From positions 31,326 to 95,325 of the forward strand of contig PHEB01000019.1 of the NCBI GenBank assembly GCA_002842735.1: a DNA stretch of 64,000 nucleotides. Reading direction: 5' to 3'. Origin of the DNA: Alphaproteobacteria bacterium HGW-Alphaproteobacteria-7 (GTDB lineage: Bacteria > Pseudomonadota > Alphaproteobacteria > Sphingomonadales > Sphingomonadaceae). Shown in pieces: positions 35,931 to 42,964 of the stretch. The notes under the pieces were generated by a model. That model did not search any database. It was not told the origin of the DNA and worked only from the letters and a program-made list of their open reading frames with translations. Every line of letters starts with the position of its first letter. Position 1 is the first letter of the stretch. The position numbers and the translations under genes were made by a program.

Positions 35931-35945
35931 TGATACGTTATCTCA
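35931..35945. promoter_or_regulatory. Dyad upstream of TonB receptor gene, possible metal-regulator operator
   Basis: TGATACGTTATCTCA contains GATA and TATC as inverted arms around CGT, set in an AT-rich stretch 20 bases before the start codon. Position and composition fit a repressor site of Zur/Fur type, as expected for a ZnuD-like receptor. The match to any consensus is only partial, so this is a candidate. Confidence 0.3.
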
Positions 35946-35964
35946 TTAAAACAACAGGACCCCC

Positions 35965-38079
35965 ATGATCAATCGCAAGAACCGCCTTGCCTCATCCCAC
36001 CTCACCCTCGCCGCCGTTCTTTGCGCGGCTACTATCGCCGCCCCGGCGCTGGCAGAAACCGCGCAGGCTGAACAGCAGCCCGCGACCAGCACGCCTGCCG
36101 GTGCCAAGATCGAGGATGATGTCCACAATCGCCAGACCGATGAAACCGGCAACATCATCGTCAGCGCTTCGGGCCTCAAAGAACTCGACTTGCTGGCAGG
36201 CACCAGCGTGCTCGAAATAGGCGACATTCAGCGCGATATGGTGACCGGCCAGATCGGTGACCTGCTGTCCAAGGTCCCCGGCGTGTCTGCCACCAGCTTT
36301 GCCCCCGGCGCCTCACGCCCCGTTTTGCGCGGCCAACAGGGTGAGCGCGTGCGCGTGCTGGTCGACGGGATCGGCACGTCAGATGTCTCAAACACCTCTG
36401 CCGATCACGCCACCACCATCGATCCGATCACGGTTGAACGCATCGAAGTGCTGCGCGGGGTGAATGTGATCGACAAACGCATCCCGACCCGGATGCCGGA
36501 TGAAGCGTTCCACCTCGATGCGTTGGGCGGTATCGACAGCGCGACCAATATGCGCACCAGCGCAGCCTCGCTCGATGTCGGTGTCAGCTCGAACCTGGTG
36601 CTGCATGTCGACGGTTCATGGCGCAAATCGGGCGACATAGAAATTGGCAGGTTTCAGGTATCCAACGCCCTGCGCGCTGATCTGCTTGCTGACGCCACCG
36701 CAGCGGAGGAAGACGGCGCGTTCGAGGAAGCAACTGAATTGCGCGGAGCCGCTGATCAGCGTGGCAGCGTACCCAATACCGCGATGGAAAGCTGGACGCT
36801 CAATGGTGGGCTTGGCCTGATCCTTGGTGACAGCACGTTTGGCGCATCAATCGGATACTACGACACCAATTACGGCGTTCCCACCCGCCCCGGCGGAGCG
36901 GAAGGGGATGCGTTTGTCACCATCGGCCTCGAGCAATTCCGAGCCGACTTCAAAGGTGACATTGCCCTTGGCGAGGGCGCATTCGAGCGTCTGAAACTGC
37001 GGGTCGGCTATTCCGATTACACCCATACCGAGTTTGAAGGGGCCGACATCGGGACCACCTTCGATTCCACCAGCATCGAAGCACGCGCCGAACTGGTGCA
37101 GAACGCCCAGGGCCTGCTGCGCGGGTCAACCGGCGTCCAGTTCATGCACCGCGATTTCTTCGCCCAAGGCGAAGAGGCCTATGTCCCGCCCAACCTGACC
37201 GATCAGCTGGCAGTCTTCACCTTGCAGGAACTCGGCACCGGCCCGTTCCAGATCGAAGCTGCCGCGCGCGGCGAGTTCACCAATGTCGAAGCCCAGACGC
37301 TGGGCATCAAACGGAATTTCGATACGTTTTCGGGCGCGCTTGGTGTGGTTTACGAAGGGGTTGAGGGCGTCCGCATCGGCCTGAATGGTTCACGCGCTGA
37401 ACGTGCGCCGAGCGCCGAAGAACTATTCGCTGACGGCCCGCACATCGCCACGCAGGCGTTCGAAATCGGCAACCCTGACCTCAAGACCGAAAGCGCGTGG
37501 GGGCTGGAAGCCTATGCTCGCGGCAATATCGGGGCGGGCACATTCAGCCTGACCGCATTCCGCCAATGGTTTAACGACTACATCTTCCTCAATGAAACCG
37601 GCGAGGAGGAAGATGATCTGCCAGTGTTCGAATACCTGCAGCAGAATGCAGATTTTTACGGGATCGAAGCCGACCTGTCCTATCCGGTGATCGACACGGG
37701 AGAGGTCCGCCTGTTGACCGATCTGCGTGCATCCTATGTCAGGGCGGAACTGGCCGATGATACCGCCGTGCCACGCATCCCGCCGTTGAGCCTGCTTGGC
37801 GCGCTGGAAGCGCAAACCACAGCGTTCGACGTGCGCGGCGAAGTGCAGTGGTTCGACAACCAAAACCGGGTGACCACGTTTGAAACCCCAACTGACAGCT
37901 TTACGCTGGTCAACGCGCTGATCGCATGGCGACCGCTGGCCGGTAACAAGAACGTGACGGTGCAAATCGCGGCCGACAATATCTTCGACGTGGTCGGCCG
38001 CCGTCACGCGAGCTTCACCAAGGAGTTTGTCCCGCTGGTGGGTCGCAACTTCCGCGCGAGTGTTCGCCTGAGCTTCTGA
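35965..38079 (+). CDS. TonB-dependent receptor, ZnuD-like, with apparent gap in the plug domain
   Basis: The 704-aa product has a signal peptide (about residues 1-31), a plug (GNIIVSASG, LSKVPGVSATSFAPGASRPVLRGQ, VLVDGIGTSDVS, TVERIEVLRG) and a 22-strand barrel ending RVRLSF-like (ASVRLSF). After IEVLRG the family normally has about 14 residues (PATLLYGSSAIGG-type) before VVNVIDKRIP; here VLRG is followed directly by VNVIDKRIP. The DNA remains in frame. Receptors of this type import zinc or a related small ligand. The gap could weaken gating or be an assembly error. Confidence 0.85.
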   Translation: MINRKNRLASSHLTLAAVLCAATIAAPALAETAQAEQQPATSTPAGAKIEDDVHNRQTDETGNIIVSASGLKELDLLAGTSVLEIGDIQRDMVTGQIGDLLSKVPGVSATSFAPGASRPVLRGQQGERVRVLVDGIGTSDVSNTSADHATTIDPITVERIEVLRGVNVIDKRIPTRMPDEAFHLDALGGIDSATNMRTSAASLDVGVSSNLVLHVDGSWRKSGDIEIGRFQVSNALRADLLADATAAEEDGAFEEATELRGAADQRGSVPNTAMESWTLNGGLGLILGDSTFGASIGYYDTNYGVPTRPGGAEGDAFVTIGLEQFRADFKGDIALGEGAFERLKLRVGYSDYTHTEFEGADIGTTFDSTSIEARAELVQNAQGLLRGSTGVQFMHRDFFAQGEEAYVPPNLTDQLAVFTLQELGTGPFQIEAAARGEFTNVEAQTLGIKRNFDTFSGALGVVYEGVEGVRIGLNGSRAERAPSAEELFADGPHIATQAFEIGNPDLKTESAWGLEAYARGNIGAGTFSLTAFRQWFNDYIFLNETGEEEDDLPVFEYLQQNADFYGIEADLSYPVIDTGEVRLLTDLRASYVRAELADDTAVPRIPPLSLLGALEAQTTAFDVRGEVQWFDNQNRVTTFETPTDSFTLVNALIAWRPLAGNKNVTVQIAADNIFDVVGRRHASFTKEFVPLVGRNFRASVRLSF

Positions 38080-38087
38080 GCCCTGTT

Positions 38088-38116
38088 GTGAGCCCCCCGC
38101 GCAGGCGGGGGCTCAC
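38088..38116. terminator. Bidirectional hairpin terminator between convergent genes
   Basis: GTGAGCCCCCCGC (38088-38100) pairs with GCGGGGGCTCAC (38105-38116), with one bulged C and a GCAG loop. It begins 9 bases after the TonB receptor stop and ends 5 bases before the stop of the opposing gene. Strong GC stem without a long T-run. Confidence 0.65.
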
Positions 38117-38120
38117 CATC

Positions 38121-39299
38121 TCAGCTTTCGACCGCGAAGGTCAGTTCGGCGTGCTCTTCCAGCCGCTTGACCAGATCTTCGCCCAGAAATGCGCCGGGCG
38201 TGCCGATCCCGCCCGGTTTGGCGCAGGAAAGCAGGGCAATCCCGGTCTCGCTCAGCATCCGGCTGGTTGAACCATAGCCCGGGTCATAGCGCCCCTTCAC
38301 GCCATATTGCAGCCGCCCGCCATCAGCCATATCGGCCACGAACACGACATCGTAAAAGCCGTTCTCGCGCTCTTCCTTGGTCGGGCCTTCACCGGGCTTG
38401 GGCGGCTTGGCACCGAACGGGTTTTTCATGAATTCCAACGCCGCATTGGCCGCTGCCTTGCCCGCTTCTCCGGGACTGGTCAGCATCATTTCGTCATACT
38501 TGAAATCGGTGCCGTAAGGGTGGCCAAGCAGGAAATTGGTGCGGTGCACGTTCTTGGTGTTGATCGGTGCCATCACGAACGGCGCGGCCCATTTGCCGAG
38601 ATCCTCTTCGTGGCTGGGGATCATGCCCGACGGCTGGTCCGGCCCTTCAAACCCAGGCGTCAATGCAAACGGATTGCGCAGCACGTTGATGATCGAGGGG
38701 CTTTTGGCCGCCGCCTTCATCGTTGCGCCAAGGCTGGCGGCGGTGCCGCCCGAGAACGTCCCCTGCATCGCCCGCACCCGCCCGCGGATGCGCGGAGCAG
38801 GCTTGCCGAAGCGTTCCACGCAGGCCTTCTGCGTCATCATCACGCCAAGATCGAAGGGGACCGAATCGAACCCGCTGGAAAAGCAGATGCGCGCGCCGCT
38901 GGCTTCGGCGGCGGCCTGATGCTCGGAGATTTTCTGCGCCATCCATGCAGGCTCCCCGCACAGATCGGTGTAATCGGTGCCAGTGGCAACGCAGGCGGCC
39001 ACCAGCTTGTCGCCATAAAGCTGATACGGGCCGACCGTGCTCAAAACCACCTTGGTGCGCGCACACATCGCTTCGAGATCGGTGCTATCATCGGCATTGG
39101 CGAGCACCAGCGGGGTGGTGGCAGGCGCACCAATCAGGTCGCGCACTTCCTCAAGCTTGGCTAGGCTGCGCCCCGCCATTGCCCATTTCGGGCCATCAGC
39201 GCGGCTGCCATAATGGTGGGCGAGATATTCAGCGACGAGCCGCCCCGTATAACCGGTGGCACCATAAACGATGATGTCGAATTCGCGGGTGCTTGCCAT
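38121..39299 (-). CDS. Saccharopine dehydrogenase-like / trans-acting enoyl reductase family protein
   Basis: The 392-aa product begins FDIIVYGATGYTGRLVAEYLAHHYG (Rossmann). KVVLSTVGPYQLYGDKLVAACVATGTDYTDLCGEPAWMAQKI and GARICFSSGFDSVPFDLGVMMTQKA are typical of the YbeM/enoyl-reductase group rather than true saccharopine dehydrogenase. Homologues act on unsaturated lipid intermediates or have unknown roles. The C-terminus holds the conserved YDPGYGSTSRMLSETGIALL. Upstream of its start is a palindromic repeat and then the transposon. Confidence 0.85.
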   Translation of the reverse strand: MASTREFDIIVYGATGYTGRLVAEYLAHHYGSRADGPKWAMAGRSLAKLEEVRDLIGAPATTPLVLANADDSTDLEAMCARTKVVLSTVGPYQLYGDKLVAACVATGTDYTDLCGEPAWMAQKISEHQAAAEASGARICFSSGFDSVPFDLGVMMTQKACVERFGKPAPRIRGRVRAMQGTFSGGTAASLGATMKAAAKSPSIINVLRNPFALTPGFEGPDQPSGMIPSHEEDLGKWAAPFVMAPINTKNVHRTNFLLGHPYGTDFKYDEMMLTSPGEAGKAAANAALEFMKNPFGAKPPKPGEGPTKEERENGFYDVVFVADMADGGRLQYGVKGRYDPGYGSTSRMLSETGIALLSCAKPGGIGTPGAFLGEDLVKRLEEHAELTFAVES

Positions 39300-39311
39300 T
39301 TTTCAATTCCT

Positions 39312-39399
39312 CCGTTCGCCCTGAGCTTGTCGAAGGGCCGTTCTGCTTTGGGACCGTTCAACAGCAAAAACAGTGCTTCGACAAGCTCAGCACGAACGG
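39312..39399. repeat. Palindromic intergenic repeat (GAGCTTGTCGAAG type)
   Basis: Left arm 39312-39335 and right arm 39376-39399 are inverted copies over 24 bases with two mismatches; both contain the core GAGCTTGTCGAAG or its complement CTTCGACAAGCTC. The 40 bases between them are AT-richer. This core is widespread between genes in sphingomonads. It ends 3 bases before the transposon target duplication, so the element landed beside an existing repeat. Confidence 0.82.
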
Positions 39400-39401
39400 G
39401 T

Positions 39402-39409
39402 AAAGTTAA
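39402..39409. repeat. Target-site duplication, left copy (AAAGTTAA)
   Basis: AAAGTTAA lies immediately outside the left terminal inverted repeat and is identical to 42317-42324 outside the right one. Eight bases is the duplication length known for IS1595-family elements. Confidence 0.92.
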
Positions 39410-39434
39410 GGCGATTGTATAGTTTGCAAACACG
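39410..39434 (+). repeat. Transposon left terminal inverted repeat
   Basis: GGCGATTGTATAG then TTTGCAAACACG. Aligned to the complement of 42292-42316 it matches at 21 of 25 positions, with 11 consecutive matches TTGCAAACACG at the inner end and GGCG at the tip. Confidence 0.9.
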
Positions 39435-39441
39435 CACTGGA

Positions 39442-39711
39442 TCAGCCAGGTATGCAGTAAGCCTTCATGATGAGCAGCGTTGGGAAAATCACACCCCCAC
39501 CAGGAAGGATTTGAGGCTCTTTCCCTTTGTTTTCCTGATCTACTATACGCTGGATTGCAGAGCGAGCAGCTTCACATCTGGCAGCGCTCGGATAGTCGAT
39601 TACGGTTATACCATTTTCGCCGTGTATCAAGATCAGCTTATACGGCACAGATTGAGCGTTTGCTGGGGTAGCGGCCAGCAAAAACGTCGCCATCAGCGTG
39701 GCAAGCCTCAT
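39442..39711 (-). CDS. Small secreted protein (transposon passenger)
   Basis: The 89-aa product has a signal peptide (MRLATLMATFLLAATPANA, cleavage after ANA). The short mature domain contains YKLILIHGENGITVIDYPSAARCEAARSAI and two Cys (in ARCEA and AYCIPG) that may form a disulfide. No family recognised. The ATG overlaps the stop of the 43-aa gene by 4 bases, and its stop is only 8 bases from the transposon end. A secreted protein at the end of a PIN-type operon is unusual. Confidence 0.65.
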   Translation of the reverse strand: MRLATLMATFLLAATPANAQSVPYKLILIHGENGITVIDYPSAARCEAARSAIQRIVDQENKGKEPQILPGGGVIFPTLLIMKAYCIPG

Positions 39712-39839
39712 TCAGCCTTCCCCGGCTTGGCCTTTGCAACCTTCTTCAGCCGCTCGTCCCAGCGGGCTTCGTCTTCGTCGCACTCGGCTTCGCGAGCGGC
39801 TTCTTTGAACTTGTCTGTTTGAGATTTGGATTCCGTCAT
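39708..39839 (-). CDS. 43-aa charged protein (transposon passenger)
   Basis: The start at 39839 is chosen because it overlaps the PIN gene stop by 4 bases (ATGA) and gives MTESKSQTDKFKEAAREAECDEDEARWDERLKKVAKAKPG. The peptide has an acidic centre (CDEDEARWDE) and a basic tail. Very similar small proteins, ending in ERLKKVAK, seem widespread in sphingomonads. Function is unknown. A longer open frame to 39950 exists but lies inside the PIN gene. Confidence 0.65.
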   Translation of the reverse strand: MTESKSQTDKFKEAAREAECDEDEARWDERLKKVAKAKPGKAE

Positions 39840-40342
39840 CCTTCCTCTCCCTTCATATTGAAGAGGTTCTCGCCATCGACCATCGACGGCTTGCAGATTT
39901 CGAGCGGCTCGCCATCTGCTCGGTTGCAAATGATTCCCAAAAGATCGCATTTATCCCAAGTGTGGAGTTGATCGACATTCCAATGGATTGCGGTCGCCAA
40001 GTGAATGGCGTCACTCGGCTTCTTCAGTTTGGGCTGCGACCGCAGGAGTGACTTCGCCAATCGAGCGACCGCAAGATCAACTTGCGGGATATAGACCCAG
40101 TCTTGATCAAACAAATCATCTATCTTGTCGTCGTCCTCTGGGGCCAACCCGATCTTTCCATCCTCGCATTTTACCTTGTAAACTTCAGCTAAGCAGAACG
40201 CACTCGTCCATATTTCAATTTCGCCGTGCTTGGCCTTCTCCCAAACGACTTCGAGTTCCTGCGCTTTGTCAGGCTCGCCATTGATAAGCCCCAGCCACGC
40301 GCAGGCATCCCAATACACCTTCTTGCGATCAGTCACGGGCAT
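39836..40342 (-). CDS. PIN-domain protein, VapC-like (transposon passenger)
   Basis: The 168-aa product starts at ATG 40342 (preceded by GTGGGGGT), overlapping the upstream gene by 14 bases; an ATG at 40369 is also possible. The PIN fold is clear: VYWDACAWLGLIN (Asp12), CLAEVYKVK (Glu53), KKPSDAIHLATAI (Asp111) and LHTWDKCDLLGI (Asp130). The four acidic residues for Mg-dependent RNA cleavage are all present. PIN proteins are mostly toxins of toxin-antitoxin pairs. The upstream 284-aa gene would be the antitoxin or regulator. The length is somewhat above the usual 130-140 aa of VapC. Confidence 0.85.
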   Translation of the reverse strand: MPVTDRKKVYWDACAWLGLINGEPDKAQELEVVWEKAKHGEIEIWTSAFCLAEVYKVKCEDGKIGLAPEDDDKIDDLFDQDWVYIPQVDLAVARLAKSLLRSQPKLKKPSDAIHLATAIHWNVDQLHTWDKCDLLGIICNRADGEPLEICKPSMVDGENLFNMKGEEG

Positions 40343-41183
40343 ACCCCCACAGTTCATCGAGGTGTTCAACGGGAGTTTTTCCGCCCAAGAGGTCGATCTC
40401 GCGTAGTTCCTCCAAGCTTACATCCCTGGGCGAGACATCTTCCATGTCCACTGCGCTGACACGGGAGATTTTACCGTCCCTGTCGTAGTATATTCTCCCC
40501 TTCACACGGATGCGTTTCCCGGTCCAGGCATCCGTCCAGCTGTGTATCGGGCCTTCTTTCGCCGCCAATTCATCAGTCAAGATGCACGGCACCAAAGAAC
40601 CGCTAAGGCGATCCTTGATGTAGATGGCTGGCTTCCCGTGGTAGGTGTCGGCACGACCAACATGGGCATCAACCATTCCGAACTCGGAATGGCTCTTGTC
40701 CTCAGTTTCGGCAGCAACCTCGGCTCGCTCAAAGGACTTTAGACTAGCCCTAGCCGAACGCTCCACGATAACCGTTTGTGGAGCGTCGTCTTCGAGAAGA
40801 ATCGCGGTTTTGCCAACCCCATTGAGGTTCCGCCGTAAAAACTGTTTGGCGACAGACGACTTCTGACGCAGCCACGGCGACACCTCACCACTATCGCGCA
40901 GCGCAGTCATGTCTCGCGAGAACCGCTGCTTGCCGCGATGGACAAGTGGCCCCGCGATTATTTCAGGATCATCGGAGTATGCCACCGCGGTTACTGTGGC
41001 GGGGGAGTTTTTCGAAAGGCGCTCAAGCCGCCATCGGATCTTCTCCCCGCCCGGCTCTTGGGAGATTGCAGCCGCCAGTAGTTCAAATGCATCCTTGAAC
41101 TGGTCAAGCGTGTCCATCACCGTGAGAGGGCCATCCTCCCCGATGTTGGATTCGACCGTTATAGTGACGCGTTCCGTGGCCAT
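40329..41183 (-). CDS. 284-aa protein of unknown family, partner of PIN protein (transposon passenger)
   Basis: The start at 41183 follows a CAGGAGTAATC ribosome site and gives MATERVTITVESNIGEDGP; an upstream extension to 41279 is unlikely. No family recognised. The N-terminal 70 residues look alpha/beta, with DTLDQFKDAFELLAAAISQEPGG. The middle is charged (RDMTALRDSGEVSPWLRQKSSVAKQFLRR). The C-terminal part, with GKRIRVKGRIYYDRDGKISRVSAVDMEDV, resembles a small beta-barrel. The tail EELREIDLLGGKTPVEHLDELWGY looks like the helix with which antitoxins cover a toxin. It precedes and overlaps the PIN gene, the usual antitoxin position, but is three times the normal antitoxin length. Confidence 0.75.
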   Translation of the reverse strand: MATERVTITVESNIGEDGPLTVMDTLDQFKDAFELLAAAISQEPGGEKIRWRLERLSKNSPATVTAVAYSDDPEIIAGPLVHRGKQRFSRDMTALRDSGEVSPWLRQKSSVAKQFLRRNLNGVGKTAILLEDDAPQTVIVERSARASLKSFERAEVAAETEDKSHSEFGMVDAHVGRADTYHGKPAIYIKDRLSGSLVPCILTDELAAKEGPIHSWTDAWTGKRIRVKGRIYYDRDGKISRVSAVDMEDVSPRDVSLEELREIDLLGGKTPVEHLDELWGYARD

Positions 41184-41318
41184 GATTACTCCTGATATAG
41201 AGAGTAGCATGTCGCGGAATCCTTGTGAATCCGCTAATTTTTGGCGGTTTTCCGCGCTCTGTGAGGCTTTGTGCGCCAACGGCTTCTGTTCCGCTTAACC
41301 GGAACAGCCTGACTAGTT

Positions 41319-42251
41319 CTATTGCTGGTCAGGTGCTGCGTAAGTCAGGCGCTTCCCTACAATACCCTTGAGCGCAGCGGTGGAGCGGTCGGTGTCATTG
41401 CAGCCGAGCGCCGCGCGGTTGTTGTAGCGAAACTCGAACTCCGCCAGATAGCGGTGCAGATGCCCTTCGCTGCAATGCTGGTAAACGCCCTTCATGCCGC
41501 GCTTGAAGATGCTGAAATAGCCTTCCACGGTGTTGCTATGGATGCTGCGATCCTCAAGGTTCACATATTCACCTTTGCCGTGGCTGGTGGTGCCATGGGC
41601 GGCGAACCACTTGCCAGCGTCCCGATAACCGCTGTGTTCGTCCGTCATGATGCGCGCCTCGCGCTCCACATTGGCGAGCACCAGCGGCATAAGGGTTTCA
41701 GCCCTCACATCGTCAATCACCATCGTGCGAGCCTTGCCGGTGTCACGATCAACCAGCGCCAGCACCTTCATCTTGTGGTGGAAGGCGCGCTTCTTTTCGG
41801 CACCCTTCTTGCGGCCAATGAAAGTCTCATCGACCTCGACAATGCCGCCATTGCCACCGAGCGGGGCAATGTTTCCATCGTGCATGGCTTCCCGAATGCG
41901 GTGCATCAGGAACCACGCGCTCTTGTAAGTGATTTCCAGCGTCCGATGGAGCTGGTGTGCGCTGATACCCTTCTTGCTGCTAGTAACGAGATAGACCGCC
42001 TGCAATGCCTTGTGGAGCGGCAGACGCATATGCTCAAACACTGTGCCGATCTTGACGGTGAACTGGCCCTTGCAGTTGCCACAGCGATGCAGGCCGATGC
42101 GAATGCGCTTCGCAGGATTGGCCTTTACGCTGGTGATACGATCCACGCCGCCACAGTGCGGGCAAACCGGCTCCTCTGCCCAGATCACCTTTTCGAGGTG
42201 GGCAAAAGCGGCTTCTTCACTGTGAAACTCGGGGCGGGAAAGGGCAGACAT
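41319..42251 (-). CDS. IS1595-family (ISXO2-like) transposase
   Basis: The 310-aa protein has an N-terminal zinc ribbon (CPHCGG about residues 31-36 and CGNCKGQF about 57-64). The catalytic core has IVEVDETFIGRKKGAEKKRAFHHK (first Asp), MTDEHSGYRDAGKWFAAHGTTSH (second Asp), and HSNTVEGYFSIFKRGMKGVYQHCSEGHLHRYLAEFEFRYNNR (Asn/Glu and Lys of the third site). Length and order match intact ISXO2 transposases. The start is 41 bases from the right inverted repeat. No frameshift is visible. Confidence 0.95.
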   Translation of the reverse strand: MSALSRPEFHSEEAAFAHLEKVIWAEEPVCPHCGGVDRITSVKANPAKRIRIGLHRCGNCKGQFTVKIGTVFEHMRLPLHKALQAVYLVTSSKKGISAHQLHRTLEITYKSAWFLMHRIREAMHDGNIAPLGGNGGIVEVDETFIGRKKGAEKKRAFHHKMKVLALVDRDTGKARTMVIDDVRAETLMPLVLANVEREARIMTDEHSGYRDAGKWFAAHGTTSHGKGEYVNLEDRSIHSNTVEGYFSIFKRGMKGVYQHCSEGHLHRYLAEFEFRYNNRAALGCNDTDRSTAALKGIVGKRLTYAAPDQQ

Positions 42252-42291
42252 TGGCTTAACTCCTGTTAGAGTTGTTATGCCAGTATCTTAC

Positions 42292-42316
42292 CGTGTTTGC
42301 AAGGTATATAAACGCC
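42292..42316 (-). repeat. Transposon right terminal inverted repeat
   Basis: Read on the minus strand it begins GGCGTTTATATACC and continues TTGCAAACACG. It pairs with 39410-39434 at 21 of 25 positions. It lies just upstream of the transposase and could contain part of its promoter. Confidence 0.9.
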
Positions 42317-42324
42317 AAAGTTAA
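42317..42324. repeat. Target-site duplication, right copy (AAAGTTAA), covering the dcd stop codon
   Basis: The copy is identical to 39402-39409. Its minus-strand sequence TTAACTTT includes the last base of the final dcd codon and the whole TAA stop, so the insertion left dcd intact. Confidence 0.92.
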
Positions 42325-42875
42325 AGCCTCGGCAGCGTCACCCCGCGCTGGCCCATATATTTGCCCGCGCGGTCTTTATAGCTGGTCTCGCAGCGTTCGT
42401 TGCCCTTGAGGAACAGGAACTGGCACGCGCCTTCATTAGCGTAGATTTTGGCGGGCAGCGGGGTGGTGTTGGAAAACTCCAGCGTGACGTGACCTTCCCA
42501 GCCCGGCTCCAGCGGCGTCACATTCACAATGATCCCGCAGCGCGCATAGGTGCTCTTGCCGAGGCAGATCACCAGCACATCTTCAGGCACGCGGAAATAT
42601 TCGACTGTGCGCGCCAGTGCAAAGCTGTTGGGCGGAATGATGCAGACATCGGTTTCGCGGTCAACAAAGCTATCGGGATCGAACGCCTTGGGATCGACCA
42701 CCGACGAATTGACGTTGGTAAAGATCTTGAACTCCGGCGCGACCCGCGCGTCATAGCCGTAGGACGACAGGCCGTAGGAGATCACCCCGTCACGCCGCTG
42801 CGCCTCGACAAACGGCTCGATCATGCCGTGTGCCTGTGCCTGCGCGCGAATCCATTTGTCCGAAAGAATTGCCAT
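42321..42875 (-). CDS. dcd: dCTP deaminase
   Basis: The 184-aa product starts at ATG 42875 ([14 protein letters not shown]), the length usual for the family; upstream in-frame codons are not needed. Motifs: [100 protein letters not shown] (catalytic Glu in TLEFSN) and [16 protein letters not shown]. It deaminates dCTP to dUTP for dTMP synthesis. Its 3' end sits directly at the transposon, but the coding sequence is unaltered. Confidence 0.95.
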   Translation of the reverse strand: MAILSDKWIRAQAQAHGMIEPFVEAQRRDGVISYGLSSYGYDARVAPEFKIFTNVNSSVVDPKAFDPDSFVDRETDVCIIPPNSFALARTVEYFRVPEDVLVICLGKSTYARCGIIVNVTPLEPGWEGHVTLEFSNTTPLPAKIYANEGACQFLFLKGNERCETSYKDRAGKYMGQRGVTLPRL

Positions 42876-42964
42876 CCACAATGGGATTCCCGATGGCGCG
42901 AGCAAGGGCAAGACCGAGGCCGGAAATATCCCCCTTTCGCTCCGATCAGATTAACCTCAACCCG

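Larger units (their letters stand above)
39410..42316 (-). mobile_element. IS1595-family transposon with four passenger genes, 2907 bp
   Basis: Boundaries are set by 25-bp inverted ends (39410-39434 and 42292-42316; 21 of 25 match, sharing GGCG, TATA and TTGCAAACACG) flanked by identical AAAGTTAA. Inside, in minus-strand order, are an ISXO2-type transposase, a 284-aa unknown protein, a PIN protein, a 43-aa protein and an 89-aa secreted protein. All five point the same way. Base composition inside is visibly less GC-rich than the chromosome on either side. Members of the IS1595 family are known to carry passenger genes. This set appears to be an intact, possibly still mobile unit, since ends and transposase are complete. 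Confidence 0.93.

Noticed and set aside
39305..39405. The GAGCTTGTCGAAG palindrome as an end of the transposon
   Set aside because: The exact 8-bp duplication and the 25-bp inverted ends place the boundary at 39410, outside this palindrome.
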